Assembly: GCA_022793655.1 (NCBI GenBank)
Contig: JAAWDG010000003.1
Coordinates: 54,531-118,530 of the forward strand
Direction: 5' to 3'
DNA: 64,000 nt
Source of the DNA: Clostridiales bacterium
Lineage (GTDB): Bacteria > Bacillota > Clostridia > Oscillospirales > CAG-272
The notes under the pieces are model-generated. The model searched no databases, was not told where the DNA came from, and saw nothing but the letters and a program-made list of their open reading frames with translations. Shown here one piece after another: positions 26,524 through 35,865 of this stretch (position 1 is the first letter of the stretch; the number at the start of each line of letters is the position of its first letter). The position numbers were made by a program, and so were the translations under genes.

Positions 26524-27897
26524 ATGATGAAAAAAATCATTGCTTGCCTTTTGCTGGTGCTGTTTGCCGCCCAGGTGCTTTGTGCCTGCCAGAAACAGCC
26601 CGACGCCGCGTCTACCTCCCAAAGCGAAACCCAAAAGGAAACCACCACCCAAAGCACTCTGCCGGCCGGTCCGGAAATCACCATCTGCACCCCTGTTGCC
26701 ACTGGCATATGCATTGTTGGCGGCATTAGTTCGGTTGACTGTGAGTCCATTGAAATCACAGGCGATGGTATAGACACCATCAAAATCATCCCCGACTATT
26801 TGCCGGATAGCAGCTACTTTATCGGCCAGGTTCCCGTGACGAAAACCTGCGAAATCAGCATTAAAGAAATTTATGAGGATGGTTCTTCTTCTAACCCGTC
26901 AGCAGCGACCGCTACCTATACCCAAATGGAAAACAAAATGACCGCCGATGAATACATGCCGGTGTTTGGTAAAAACAGCCGCATGCATTTCTACAGCGCC
27001 CTGCTTTCTTATACGTTATCGGACGTTGTTACTTCCTCTATACAAGAACGAACTGAGAAAAACATAGCAGCAAACATGAAAACCTTAAAAGAGGTAAACC
27101 CCGAGGCCGAACTGATTTACTTGGTTGTCCCGTCTTCGGCTGCCGTTTATCCCGAGAGCCTGCCGGAAGAATATAACACCCCGGCCGAAAAGAGCGTTCT
27201 TAGCAGCTTTACCGAAATCGCCGAGCAAGCAGGCGCAACGGTCATCTACCCCTTAGAATCCTTCATAGAACACAAAAACGACGGCTTGGGCTATAAAATT
27301 TATCACAATACCGATTCACACTGGTCTACCTATGGCGCTTATTGGGGCATTTCCGCGCTCATGAATCATATCGCCAATAAATATCCGGAAGCCGCACCTC
27401 GCGCCGTCAGCGACATGGGCTTTTATACCGAAACACTTTGGGGCGGCGACGCGCTGTTCTCTTTTGGTGACAACGGCGGCTTTGAGAACTATTCCAAAAC
27501 TGGCAGCGCCGGCAAACCGGAACGCACCAAAATCAGCGAGCTCACCACTCTCTATTCACTGAAAATGCCGACCAACACATTAACCAGCGTCTACCGGGGC
27601 GGCAAAAGCATTTATGTGAATGGGACAAATTCGTCGGCGGCTATTATCAAAAACCAAGCCGGCGAGAACTTGCCCACCGCTGTGATATGTCGAGATTCTT
27701 TCGGCTGTACGGCCTATGACATGGTCAACGACCGTTTCGCTTCTGTCCACTGGCAAAACAGCCACAGCTATCGATTAGAGAAAGAAACACTAAAACGCGC
27801 CAACCCTGATTATGTTATCTACATCGTATCAGAACGCAACCTTCTCAAAGTCATGTTAGAAAATGCTAATATCAGCATTTGCAATTATGCACCATAA
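26524..27897 (+). CDS. AlgX-like acyltransferase lipoprotein, tandem paralogue
   Basis: A 457-residue lipoprotein: signal MMKKIIACLLLVLFAAQVLC with lipobox LCAC, a short Ser/Thr linker, the same beta domain as its neighbour, and the SGNH/AlgX domain with Asp264/His266 in NTDSHWSTYGAYWG and Ser392 in VICRDSFGC. It shares near-identical blocks with the preceding protein (EYMPVFGKNSRM, LWGGDALFSFGDN, NLLKVMLENANI) but lacks the Big_2 domain and uses lipid anchoring instead of a membrane helix. Two differently anchored paralogues suggest different depths or acceptors; that is inference. Confidence 0.87.
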   Translation: MMKKIIACLLLVLFAAQVLCACQKQPDAASTSQSETQKETTTQSTLPAGPEITICTPVATGICIVGGISSVDCESIEITGDGIDTIKIIPDYLPDSSYFIGQVPVTKTCEISIKEIYEDGSSSNPSAATATYTQMENKMTADEYMPVFGKNSRMHFYSALLSYTLSDVVTSSIQERTEKNIAANMKTLKEVNPEAELIYLVVPSSAAVYPESLPEEYNTPAEKSVLSSFTEIAEQAGATVIYPLESFIEHKNDGLGYKIYHNTDSHWSTYGAYWGISALMNHIANKYPEAAPRAVSDMGFYTETLWGGDALFSFGDNGGFENYSKTGSAGKPERTKISELTTLYSLKMPTNTLTSVYRGGKSIYVNGTNSSAAIIKNQAGENLPTAVICRDSFGCTAYDMVNDRFASVHWQNSHSYRLEKETLKRANPDYVIYIVSERNLLKVMLENANISICNYAP

Positions 27898-28002
27898 AAA
27901 GGCGCTAAGCTTCACAAAACAAACTTATCCCGTGTTTATTCACAGATAAGCCCGCAATACCATTCATACCCTGTTTATTATGATATACCAAGGGAGATTA
28001 TC

Positions 28003-28527
28003 ATGAAAAAATTTCTTACCATGTGTCTGTTTTTCACCATTGTCGTTTTAGCTGTTACCAGCTGCGGCCAGTCGAAAGCATTCCCAGAAGATATAACAAG
28101 CGACGCCATCCTGCAAACAGCTCTTGACGCCTGTGAAAACGCGCCCGAGGCGGAGCACCGTTACAGCAGTGACAGCGCCAAGGGCGAAACGCTCGACGCT
28201 TTTACCCTTTCGCTGATTGAGGACGGCGTTTTTGAAGAATGCGCTGAATTTGCGCTAATCCAAGAATACGCGCTTTATATCTGCAACAGCAAAGAAACAT
28301 TTGAAGTGCAGGTTTTAAAAGCAGAAAACAAAGAAAACGCAGAAAAGCTAAAAGCACTGTTAGACCGCCGGCTCGAAACCTTATCAGGCGGAGATAAGGC
28401 CATGTATGATCCCTCTTTTGAGAGCATGATTCAAAACGCAAAAACCTATACCGACGGTTCTTTCGCCATTCTGATCATCACGGGCGATAATACCCGCACA
28501 CTCGACGCAATTAACAAGTTAAAATAA
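28003..28527 (+). CDS. DUF4358-like lipoprotein
   Basis: A 174-residue lipoprotein: MKKFLTMCLFFTIVVLAVTSC with lipobox VTSC. The mature domain (EECAEFALIQEYALYICNSK, QVLKAENKENAEKLKALLDRR, KTYTDGSFAILIITGDN) matches the pattern of DUF4358 proteins, which commonly accompany MBOAT/DHHW clusters in Clostridia. It probably forms an accessory part of the acylation complex on the outer face. It lies 105 bp after the second AlgX-like gene on the same strand and ends the cluster at a terminator. Confidence 0.8.
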   Translation: MKKFLTMCLFFTIVVLAVTSCGQSKAFPEDITSDAILQTALDACENAPEAEHRYSSDSAKGETLDAFTLSLIEDGVFEECAEFALIQEYALYICNSKETFEVQVLKAENKENAEKLKALLDRRLETLSGGDKAMYDPSFESMIQNAKTYTDGSFAILIITGDNTRTLDAINKLK

Positions 28528-28550
28528 GATAAATTTTATCAAGAACAAAA

Positions 28551-28585
28551 CAAAAAAGGATGCAGAAATCTGCATCCTTTTTCTT
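28551..28585. terminator. Bidirectional terminator
   Basis: AAAAAAGGATGCAGA / TCTGCATCCTTTTT between the acylation cluster (+) and the TraX-like gene (-). Confidence 0.88.
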
Positions 28586-28609
28586 ATCCGCGCGAGCGGT
28601 CTCGCATCT

Positions 28610-29293
28610 CTATGCAGCCTGTAGAAAGAAGCGAATGCCCCATAACACCGCCAAATGCGCGGGATAAAAAACATAAAAGAAATATTTAAGCCGCGGGCGG
28701 CCGGGCTTGCCATTATAAAGAGCCAACAGCAAAAGGGCACCAAAGGCAAAGAGCTGAATCGTCATCCCCTCAATAACCGCTAACAGGCAAAGAGGAACTA
28801 ACCCACAGGCAAAAACGCCGAGCTTTCCCCATTTTGTCTGCGCAAAGGAGGGCCAAAGGGGCAGCATGACGCCGCAAAGACCATAATCCACCTCGACAAA
28901 ATGACAGATAATCGCCACCGCGCCAAATGCGACTACAAAAGCCGCCATATAAAACCATTCCTCACCCGATTGTTCTTTGCTCGCACTGAGTGCTTTATCT
29001 AACAACAACAAAAGACAAATAGAGAAAGAAAAGGTAATCAACACACATAAATACACCCGCCGATTCACGGCAAAATCAACAAGCTGACAAAGAACGCCTA
29101 CGCTAAGGATAGTCAGCAAATAACGCATGCGCGACCGCGTATAGCGAAATCCCTCTGCGATAAAAAAGGCAAACAGGGGAAACGCCAGTCTCCCGACCGC
29201 CCGCATCCATAGCTGGTCTGGAAAGAACAAAAGACCCATATGGTCAATCAGCATAGAGGCCGCCGCGATGATTTTTAACATATTCCCAGGCAT
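28610..29293 (-). CDS. TraX family membrane protein
   Basis: A 227-residue polytopic membrane protein of the TraX family, named for the F-pilin N-acetylase TraX and widespread in Clostridia with unknown substrates. Family sequence: MLKIIAAASMLIDHMGLLFF, RAVGRLAFPLFAFFIAEGFRYTRS, then six to seven further hydrophobic stretches and KYFFYVFYPAHLAVLWGI. The ATG follows AAGGAG. It is convergent with the MBOAT cluster; a second acetyl-transfer membrane family beside it may be coincidence or a functional link. Confidence 0.85.
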   Translation of the reverse strand: MPGNMLKIIAAASMLIDHMGLLFFPDQLWMRAVGRLAFPLFAFFIAEGFRYTRSRMRYLLTILSVGVLCQLVDFAVNRRVYLCVLITFSFSICLLLLLDKALSASKEQSGEEWFYMAAFVVAFGAVAIICHFVEVDYGLCGVMLPLWPSFAQTKWGKLGVFACGLVPLCLLAVIEGMTIQLFAFGALLLLALYNGKPGRPRLKYFFYVFYPAHLAVLWGIRFFLQAA

Positions 29294-29349
29294 GTTTTGC
29301 TCCTTTTACATAAATATTGGTCTGCGAGTAACCATCTGCTCGAAATCTT

Positions 29350-29425
29350 GTTCTTAGCAAGTTTCACTTTACGCTTACATAAGCGCCATTTCGGCAAAGC
29401 CAAAATCAGCTAAACTTTATTATCA
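29350..29425. repeat. Family S hairpin repeat, locus D (single, degraded)
   Basis: AAGTTTCACTTTACGCTTAC, then AAGCG, TTTCGGCAAAGCC and TAAACTTTATTATC follow the order of a family S unit. It lies between the TraX-like gene and nifJ. Confidence 0.55.
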
Positions 29426-29445
29426 AATTATATAAAGAACACGAA

Positions 29446-29475
29446 AGGCGGGCCAAGTAAATCAGCCCGCCATCG
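29446..29475 (-). terminator. Probable terminator of nifJ
   Basis: GGCGGGC..GCCCGCC with a short T-run on the minus strand, about 45 bp after the nifJ stop. Confidence 0.55.
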
Positions 29476-29519
29476 GTTTATCATTTTGCTTTTATTTGAT
29501 TGTCGTCGTGCGGCCTGAC

Positions 29520-32500
29520 TTAGCCCTGCACGCCGGCCTTTTTGGCATACAACTCACCAAGATCAATCAAATGCTGATACTTCGCTTTTGCTTCTTTCTC
29601 AGCCATAGCGAACAACTCTTCCGCTCTTGCGGGATTCGACTGTGCAAGACGAGCATATCTTGCCTCGTTCTTCAAGAAGGAGATATAGTCGCCGGTCGGC
29701 GCTTTGCTGTCCATCGTGAAGGGGTTCTTACCCTCAGCGACTGCCGCCGGATTGAAGCGGAAGGTATGCCAGTAGCCTGCCTCAACCGCCTTTTTCATTT
29801 CGGCCTGGCAGTTCTTCATGCCGCCGCCCTTAATGCCGTGCATTTCACAAGGTGCATAGCCAATAATCAAAGAAGGACCGTTATAAGCCTCGGCCTCTTT
29901 AATCGCCTGCAAGGTCTGTTTCATATCATAGCCCATCGCTACCTGTGCAACATATACATAGCCATAGGACATAGCAATTTCAGCAAGGCTCTTCTTCGCA
30001 ATTGCTTTACCAGCAGCCGCAAACTGTGCTACCTGGCCAATCTGCGATGCTTTAGAAGCCTGACCGCCTGTGTTGGAATAAACCTCGGTATCAAATACCA
30101 TTACGTTCACATTCGTGCCCGAAGCAAGTACATGGTCTAAGCCGCCGAAGCCGATATCATAAGCCCAGCCGTCACCGCCGAAGATCCAAACGCTCTTCTT
30201 AGAGAGGTAATCTTTACCTGCTAAAATCTTCTCTTTCAGTTCGTTCTTTTCAGGGCAGCTTTCCAAAGCTTCTACTAATGCTTTGGTTGCCTTTTCGTTT
30301 TCAACACCGTCATCCAGTGTATTCAAATACTGTGCAAAGATGTCTTTCTTATCTTCTGGCGCTGTCTCGGCCAATTCTTTCACATAACCAATCAACCGGT
30401 TACGCAGGGTATTCTGACCCATGGCCATACCGAGACCATGCTCTGCGTTATCCTCAAAGAGTGAGTTCGCCCAAGCCGGTCCTTTGCCGCTTTCCTTATT
30501 GACGGTATACGGAGTTGAAGGTGCGCTGCCGCCCCAGATAGAAGAACAGCCTGTTGCATTAGAAATATACATTCTTTCGCCGAAGAGCTGAGTGATCAGT
30601 CTTGCATAAGATGTCTCAGCACAACCTGCGCAAGAGCCAGAGAACTCAAGCAGCGGCTGCTTAAACTGGCTGCCTTTTACGGTAGAATCAGCAAACGGTA
30701 CTTCTTTAGCGCTGACATTGGCAATCGCATAGTCCCAAACCTTCTGTTGGTCAAGCTGACTTTCCTGCGGAACCATTTCAAGCGCTCTCTTTTCCGGTTT
30801 AGTCGGACAAGCGCTGACACAAAGGGTACAGCCCATACAGTCAAGCGGCGAAATACCAATCATGAATTTATAATCTTCGCAACCCTTACCAATCATCTTG
30901 GCTGTGAATTTGGCATTATCCGGTGCGCCATCGGCTTCTTTTCCATCCATAACAAATGGACGAATGGTTGCATGCGGGCAGACAAATGAACACTGGTTAC
31001 ACTGAATACAATTTTCAGGATGCCAAACCGGCACAGAAACCGCAACGCCTCTCTTTTCATAGGCAGCAGCACCCTGCGGGAAAGTTCCGTCCGGACGATC
31101 CTTAAAGGCCGATACCGGCAGCGAATCACCATCCATTTTGGAAACAGGGGTTACAATCTCATTGACAAAGTCAACCAGTTCTTGTCTGGTTCCTTCAGCC
31201 GGTGCGTCTTTCGGCGTCTCGCCGGCGCTCTTCCAGCTTTCTGGCACGTCCACTTTCGTAAAGGCGCCTGCACCCATGTCAATGGCATTATGGTTTTGCT
31301 CAACTACAGCGTCACCGAATTTAGAATAGGACTTAGTGGCCATATACTTCATATACTTGACCGCGTCCTCAATCGGCAGAATATTGGCAAGCTTAAAGAA
31401 GGCGCTTTGCAGAACCGTGTTCTTACATTTTGCATTGCCAACCTTTTCAATCGCAATCTCAGTTGCGTTGATGGTGTAGAAATTGATGTTGTTGTTTGCG
31501 ATGTAGCTCTTTACCGAGTTGGGCAGATGTGCTTCCAACTCTTCACGGCTCCACTGACAGTCAAGTAAGAACGAGCCGCCCGGTTTTACATCATTGACAA
31601 TCTTAAATCCTTTCAGAATATAAGAAGGATTGTGGCAAGCCACAAAATCGGCCTTGGTAATATAGTAAGGGCTCTTAATGGGCTGATCGCCAAAACGCAG
31701 GTGCGAAATGGTAACACCGCCGGTTTTCTTTGAGTCATACTGGAAATAAGCCTGAATGTATTTGTCGGTATGGTCACCGATAATCTTAATCGAGTTCTTG
31801 TTGGCACCAACTGTACCGTCACCGCCAAGACCCCAGAACTTGCAGGAAATGGTTCCCTTTGCAGCAGTATCCGGCGCGTCGGCTCTTTCAGGCAGTGAAA
31901 GACCAGTAACATCGTCCACAATACCAACAGTAAAGTTGTCTTTCGGGTTCTCTTGATCTAAATTATCAAATACAGCGAACACGCTGGATGGAGGTGTATC
32001 TTTTGAACCAAGTCCATACCGGCCGCCAACAACCGTCTTGCCGGCAACGCCTTCTCTGGCAAGCGCTGCTACAACGTCCAAGTAGAGAGGCTCGCCAAGC
32101 GCGCCCGGCTCTTTGGTACGGTCTAATACAGCAATCTTTTTCGCGGTCTGCGGAATCGCTGCAACGAGTTTATCAGAGCAGAAAGGTCTGTACAAACGAA
32201 CTTTAACAAGACCAACTTTTTCGCCCTTGGCCAACAGATAATCAATGACCTCTTCGGCTACATCACAGATGGAGCCCATTGCAATGATCACTTTCTCGGC
32301 ATCCGGTGCGCCATAATAGTTGAACAGTTTATAATCAGTGCCGAGTTTCTCATTGACCTTGTCCATATATTCTTCGACAATGGCCGGGAAATCATTGTAA
32401 TAAGTATTACAAGCCTCTCTGTGCTGGAAAAAGATGTCGCCGTTCTCGGCTGAACCACGCAGCACCGGATGCTCCGGATTGATGGCTCTGTCACGGAACG

Positions 32501-33131
32501 CCTGCAGCGCGTCAGTATCCACCAAGTCTTTGAGATCTTCATAATCCCATGCTTCAATTTTCTGAATTTCATGAGAAGTTCTGAAACCGTCAAAGAAATT
32601 GAGCACTGGCACGCGGCCTTTAATGGTTGCCAAATGAGCAACGGCGCCTAAATCCATAACCTCTTGCGGGTTGGTCTCTGCCAACATCGCAAAGCCGGTT
32701 TGACGGCAAGCGTATACGTCTGAATGGTCACCAAAGATATTGAGGGCGTGGGTTGCCAGCGTTCTGGCCGAAACATGAATGACGCAAGGCAAAAGCTCGC
32801 CTGCTATTTTATACATGTTCGGAATCATCAAAAGAAGTCCCTGTGATGCGGTATAAGTTGTGGTCAGAGCACCTGATGCCAGCGAACCGTGAACGGCGCC
32901 TGCTGCACCTGCCTCCGACTGCATCTCCATTACATTTACTTTGTCACCAAAGATATTTCTGGCTGGTTTGCCGAAAATGTCTTTATCGGTCGCACTCCAA
33001 GTATCCGTTACTTCTGCCATAGGGCTAGAGGGTGTAATCGGATAAATCGCGGCAACCTCCGTAAACGCATAACTAACATGCGCCGCGGCGGTATTACCGT
33101 CCATGGAAATTTTCTTTCTTTCCAATGCCAT
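29520..33131 (-). CDS. nifJ: Pyruvate:ferredoxin (flavodoxin) oxidoreductase
   Basis: A 1203-residue single-chain PFOR that oxidises pyruvate with CoA to acetyl-CoA and CO2, reducing ferredoxin; the central step of clostridial fermentation. Domains in order: TPP pyrimidine domain with AAIYPITPSSPMAE near the N-terminus, a transketolase C-like domain, the EKR region (NPSYILKGF), two 4Fe-4S clusters CIQCNQCSFVCPHA (about 703) and CMGCTLCVSACPTK (about 765), the proximal-cluster SGSCAGCAETSY (about 830), and the TPP-binding GDGWAYDIGFGGLDH with SNTGGQASK. Full length for the family (about 1170-1200). Start 33131 has GGGAGGAA upstream. Monocistronic. Confidence 0.97.
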   Translation of the reverse strand: MALERKKISMDGNTAAAHVSYAFTEVAAIYPITPSSPMAEVTDTWSATDKDIFGKPARNIFGDKVNVMEMQSEAGAAGAVHGSLASGALTTTYTASQGLLLMIPNMYKIAGELLPCVIHVSARTLATHALNIFGDHSDVYACRQTGFAMLAETNPQEVMDLGAVAHLATIKGRVPVLNFFDGFRTSHEIQKIEAWDYEDLKDLVDTDALQAFRDRAINPEHPVLRGSAENGDIFFQHREACNTYYNDFPAIVEEYMDKVNEKLGTDYKLFNYYGAPDAEKVIIAMGSICDVAEEVIDYLLAKGEKVGLVKVRLYRPFCSDKLVAAIPQTAKKIAVLDRTKEPGALGEPLYLDVVAALAREGVAGKTVVGGRYGLGSKDTPPSSVFAVFDNLDQENPKDNFTVGIVDDVTGLSLPERADAPDTAAKGTISCKFWGLGGDGTVGANKNSIKIIGDHTDKYIQAYFQYDSKKTGGVTISHLRFGDQPIKSPYYITKADFVACHNPSYILKGFKIVNDVKPGGSFLLDCQWSREELEAHLPNSVKSYIANNNINFYTINATEIAIEKVGNAKCKNTVLQSAFFKLANILPIEDAVKYMKYMATKSYSKFGDAVVEQNHNAIDMGAGAFTKVDVPESWKSAGETPKDAPAEGTRQELVDFVNEIVTPVSKMDGDSLPVSAFKDRPDGTFPQGAAAYEKRGVAVSVPVWHPENCIQCNQCSFVCPHATIRPFVMDGKEADGAPDNAKFTAKMIGKGCEDYKFMIGISPLDCMGCTLCVSACPTKPEKRALEMVPQESQLDQQKVWDYAIANVSAKEVPFADSTVKGSQFKQPLLEFSGSCAGCAETSYARLITQLFGERMYISNATGCSSIWGGSAPSTPYTVNKESGKGPAWANSLFEDNAEHGLGMAMGQNTLRNRLIGYVKELAETAPEDKKDIFAQYLNTLDDGVENEKATKALVEALESCPEKNELKEKILAGKDYLSKKSVWIFGGDGWAYDIGFGGLDHVLASGTNVNVMVFDTEVYSNTGGQASKASQIGQVAQFAAAGKAIAKKSLAEIAMSYGYVYVAQVAMGYDMKQTLQAIKEAEAYNGPSLIIGYAPCEMHGIKGGGMKNCQAEMKKAVEAGYWHTFRFNPAAVAEGKNPFTMDSKAPTGDYISFLKNEARYARLAQSNPARAEELFAMAEKEAKAKYQHLIDLGELYAKKAGVQG

Positions 33132-33203
33132 GCTGATTCCTCCCAATTTGCTATATAAAAATAAATTTTTTGACAAATGATCGTCTTTACGACGTTCTCA
33201 CTT

Positions 33204-33232
33204 ATTTTAGCACTTCTTTTTCAAAAAGTAAA
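33204..33232 (-). promoter_or_regulatory. Candidate nifJ promoter
   Basis: Minus strand: -35 TTTACT (33232-33227), 17-bp spacer, -10 TAAAAT (33209-33204), about 75 bp upstream of the start codon. Confidence 0.5.
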
Positions 33233-33241
33233 GGATTTTCG

Positions 33242-33276
33242 CCAACAAAAAGAGCGCCACGGCGCTCTTTTTGTTG
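33242..33276 (-). terminator. Terminator between the 33356 gene and nifJ
   Basis: CCAACAAAAAGAGCGCC / GGCGCTCTTTTTGTTGG around ACG; a long perfect stem that ends the small upstream minus-strand gene. Confidence 0.85.
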
Positions 33277-33355
33277 GCTGCACAGCCAAAATTAGATAAA
33301 ATTTACAATGCTTTTACACATAGGAAACCCTTGGGCCAAGCCATAAGCAAAGCAC

Positions 33356-33604
33356 TTATCCACGCGCTCCCTCGGCCTGACGGCGCATGTTCTCAATCAC
33401 CACATCATACACATCCCCAAGCGAGGCGGCATACTCCAACACCCGCCATGGCGTGTTGGTATGAAAATGAATGCGAAGCAGCGTCTCGTCGCCGATCACA
33501 AGCAGACTGTCGCCGGCGACATGCGTTCCGATCCAATCGCGCACCGCGTCTTCCGACAAATTTTTGCCCTCGATTAATAACTGCGTATCAAAGATAAATT
33601 CCAT
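33356..33604 (-). CDS. Stand-alone FakA/YloV-like domain (82 aa)
   Basis: A small protein: MEFIFDTQLLIEGKNLSEDA, then DWIGTHVAGDSLLVIGDETL, RIHFHTNTPWRVLEYAASLG and DVYDVVIENM. This corresponds to one internal domain of the DAK-fold fatty acid kinase FakA/YloV (the GDSLVVVGDDDLVKVHVHTN region), not to the ATP-binding DhaL domain. Similar 80-90 residue proteins in Clostridia are labelled 'kinase to dihydroxyacetone kinase'. It cannot be a kinase alone; it may bind a FakB-like or DegV partner, or be a protein-interaction piece. AGGAG precedes the ATG. No kinase gene is adjacent. Confidence 0.75.
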   Translation of the reverse strand: MEFIFDTQLLIEGKNLSEDAVRDWIGTHVAGDSLLVIGDETLLRIHFHTNTPWRVLEYAASLGDVYDVVIENMRRQAEGARG

Positions 33605-33739
33605 TGCTTCTCCTGTAGTGTGAAGATTTTTCTCTGTTCACAGGGGTCTGCCCTGCATCTTGTCACATAATAAAAAGTTAATATGAATATAACCTTTGTT
33701 TTATTGCAAGGGCTTCGCCCCTGCCACCTCCACAGCGCA

Positions 33740-34225
33740 CATATAAAGTATCATAATGTTTGGATTCTTTTCTTAGCAGGGGTTCCACCCCTACGACCCC
33801 GTAAACTCGGCGAGGCTAAATTGACCATGCGGTCAATTTGCCTATGCCTCAAAACGAACTAAAATTCGTTAGGAAATAAACGAGCAACTCTCCAGATTGT
33901 TTTTACAAAAACCAAGTTTTATACCCCACTAACGACAAGGGACTAAGGCAAGGCGAGTGGAAAGGTTATTACAACACTGTACGCATGTCTCATTGTATTT
34001 CCCTTGCTGAAACAGGGGTGTGGTACCGTTGACTTTTTTGCTTGCTTTGTAGCGGGTCACTTGCTCATTTACTAACAAGTTTAAGAACACGCGGTGCGTG
34101 AGAGAATTGACCGCATGGTCAATTCTCGTTAGCTGGTTTTGCCACGCTTTTTCCTAAAAGCGTGTGGGGGTGCGGGGGTGAAACCCTCGCATTAAAACAA
34201 AGATTCTATTTATTGTAACTTTCTA
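33740..34225. repeat. Family L inverted-arm repeat, copy 3 with flipped core
   Basis: This fills the gene-free stretch 33605-34368. The outer arms are oriented as in copy 2: left GCAGGGGTTCCACCCCTACG, GAGGCTA, AATTGACCATGCGGTCAATT; right GTGCGTGAGAG, AATTGACCGCATGGTCAATT, TCTCGTTAGCTGG. The core between them is reversed: CTAACGACAAGGGACTAAGG is the reverse complement of the copy 2 core, and TGTTGTAATAACC appears as GGTTATTACAACA. A hairpin CAGATACAGC..GCTGTTTCTG follows to about 34290. Confidence 0.82.
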
Positions 34226-34368
34226 TCTTGCAGCAAACCGTGTATCGGTTGTCTGCCGCAGATACAGCGTTGCTGTTTCTGCGGCATAAAGAAAAGACTT
34301 CTGTTTATAAATATTATTTGCTGACCCTTAAAGCAGCAGGTTCAAGGAGCAACCCCCTTGCGAAAATC

Positions 34369-35766
34369 CTATTCCTCCATCCCTTGTAAAGCCATAGCAA
34401 GGTCGGCCAAATTCACAAGCCCGTCTCCATTCACATCATAAAAGTAAGCCGCCAACGACAAGTCGGTTTGGTACATGGCGTCGAACAACACCTGCAAGTC
34501 TGCTTCGTCGACCGCCCCATCACGGTTACAGTCGCCAGGGGTAAAAAACGCTTGTTCGCTGCTATACTCATACTGCTGCGAATGGGCCCACGTCGCATCG
34601 ACAATCGCAAAAGGTTCATCAAGCAACACGGTGTTTTCTAACTCGTTCGCCGCTTCAATGATATACCGATAATCGCCTGGCTTTAAATGCTCAAAATAGA
34701 TATGTTCATCAATCTCCGCCAAGCTGAAAGTAGGACCGTTTGGCACATACTCGCCCCCTAAGACCGTGTTGCCCTCCTCATCGATAATCGCCGCCGTCAC
34801 CGCCGTTAGATCAGAGGCATGGGACAAAATATTCCCCGTCATGTCAAAGGCATGCCGCACACACCATTCGGTGGGCACCCAAACACCCGTCAGCGAAAGG
34901 GTGGAATAATTGCCCGTCTTAACGGTATCGGCGGCCGCCACCCACATGCCGCCATCAATCTTCAGCCACTTGTCGCCTGCCTCGTCGGTATATATGCCTT
35001 TTACTGCGATTTCTTCATCGACCGGCAGGGTATATCCATATGTGTCTTCGTCACGCACGGTCAGGGCCGGCGCACTGCGCACCGCAGAGTCCTGCACGGT
35101 CTGGTAAGCCGCAAAAACCCGCTCGCCCGGTTTAAAATGCGCCTCTTCGGCGCCCTCAAAATGCACCGCGCCAATCATCGGCCCGTTGGTCGCCTCATAA
35201 ATCGCGATAAACTCTTCAACCGGCTGTTTAATGATATGCCCGGCTCTATATAAAAACTGATCGAACGTGTCCGAATAATAAACATAACCGTCATACATGC
35301 ACCAAATATACAGCACATGGCCGGCTTCGGGCCAATCTTCGCTGCCGATTTCCCAAGAAACAACAATATTGTACACCGGAAAACCGCCGAATTCATACAT
35401 AATATCATACAAGCATTCGCTGCCCGGATATTTCACCTGGGTGTAGCCCGATTCAGTCACCGCGCCCTCATCTAATTGGCTGAACCAATACCGACCGTGG
35501 TCATAACCATAATTATAATAGCCTTTATACCAATAGCCAATATCGTTTAAAATGAGCTGATCGCTTGTCCACTCGGCACAGCCGCCGTCCCAATATTCGT
35601 CATGATACACCATGCTGCGGATTTCGACGCATTTCTGATCCATCTCACGTTCTAAATTTTGCAGCTCTTTTTTGCTCAAAAACGCCGCCTGCGCGCTCGG
35701 CGGAGCCGCCAAAAAAAGACACATGCCCAACACAAGGGCCATCAAACCCGAACCTATTTTTTTCAC
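34369..35766 (-). CDS. Secreted dockerin protein with Cys/His amidase-like N-terminal domain
   Basis: A 465-residue secreted protein. The signal peptide is MKKIGSGLMALVLGMCLFLA..PPSAQA. Residues about 30-190 contain GGCAEWTSDQL and, later, EAGHVLYIWCMYDGYVYYSD, a Cys...His arrangement like NlpC/P60 or CHAP amidases (inference). An SH3-like stretch is at about 215-290 (TYGYTLPVDEEIAVKGIYTD). The C-terminus is a type I dockerin with two F-hand calcium loops, GDCNRDGAVDEADLQVLF and YDVNGDGLVNLADLAMAL. The start is GTG, eight bases after CGGAG. A dockerin implies docking to a cohesin elsewhere in the genome; none is visible in this window. Confidence 0.85.
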   Translation of the reverse strand: MKKIGSGLMALVLGMCLFLAAPPSAQAAFLSKKELQNLEREMDQKCVEIRSMVYHDEYWDGGCAEWTSDQLILNDIGYWYKGYYNYGYDHGRYWFSQLDEGAVTESGYTQVKYPGSECLYDIMYEFGGFPVYNIVVSWEIGSEDWPEAGHVLYIWCMYDGYVYYSDTFDQFLYRAGHIIKQPVEEFIAIYEATNGPMIGAVHFEGAEEAHFKPGERVFAAYQTVQDSAVRSAPALTVRDEDTYGYTLPVDEEIAVKGIYTDEAGDKWLKIDGGMWVAAADTVKTGNYSTLSLTGVWVPTEWCVRHAFDMTGNILSHASDLTAVTAAIIDEEGNTVLGGEYVPNGPTFSLAEIDEHIYFEHLKPGDYRYIIEAANELENTVLLDEPFAIVDATWAHSQQYEYSSEQAFFTPGDCNRDGAVDEADLQVLFDAMYQTDLSLAAYFYDVNGDGLVNLADLAMALQGMEE

Positions 35767-35865
35767 ACTTTTTTCTCCGCATTTCTTGCCAGATCAGTCG
35801 CCCTGTATTTGTATAGTGTAACACAATAGACTAAGATTTGCAACCATGTTTTTGTGAAATTTGCC

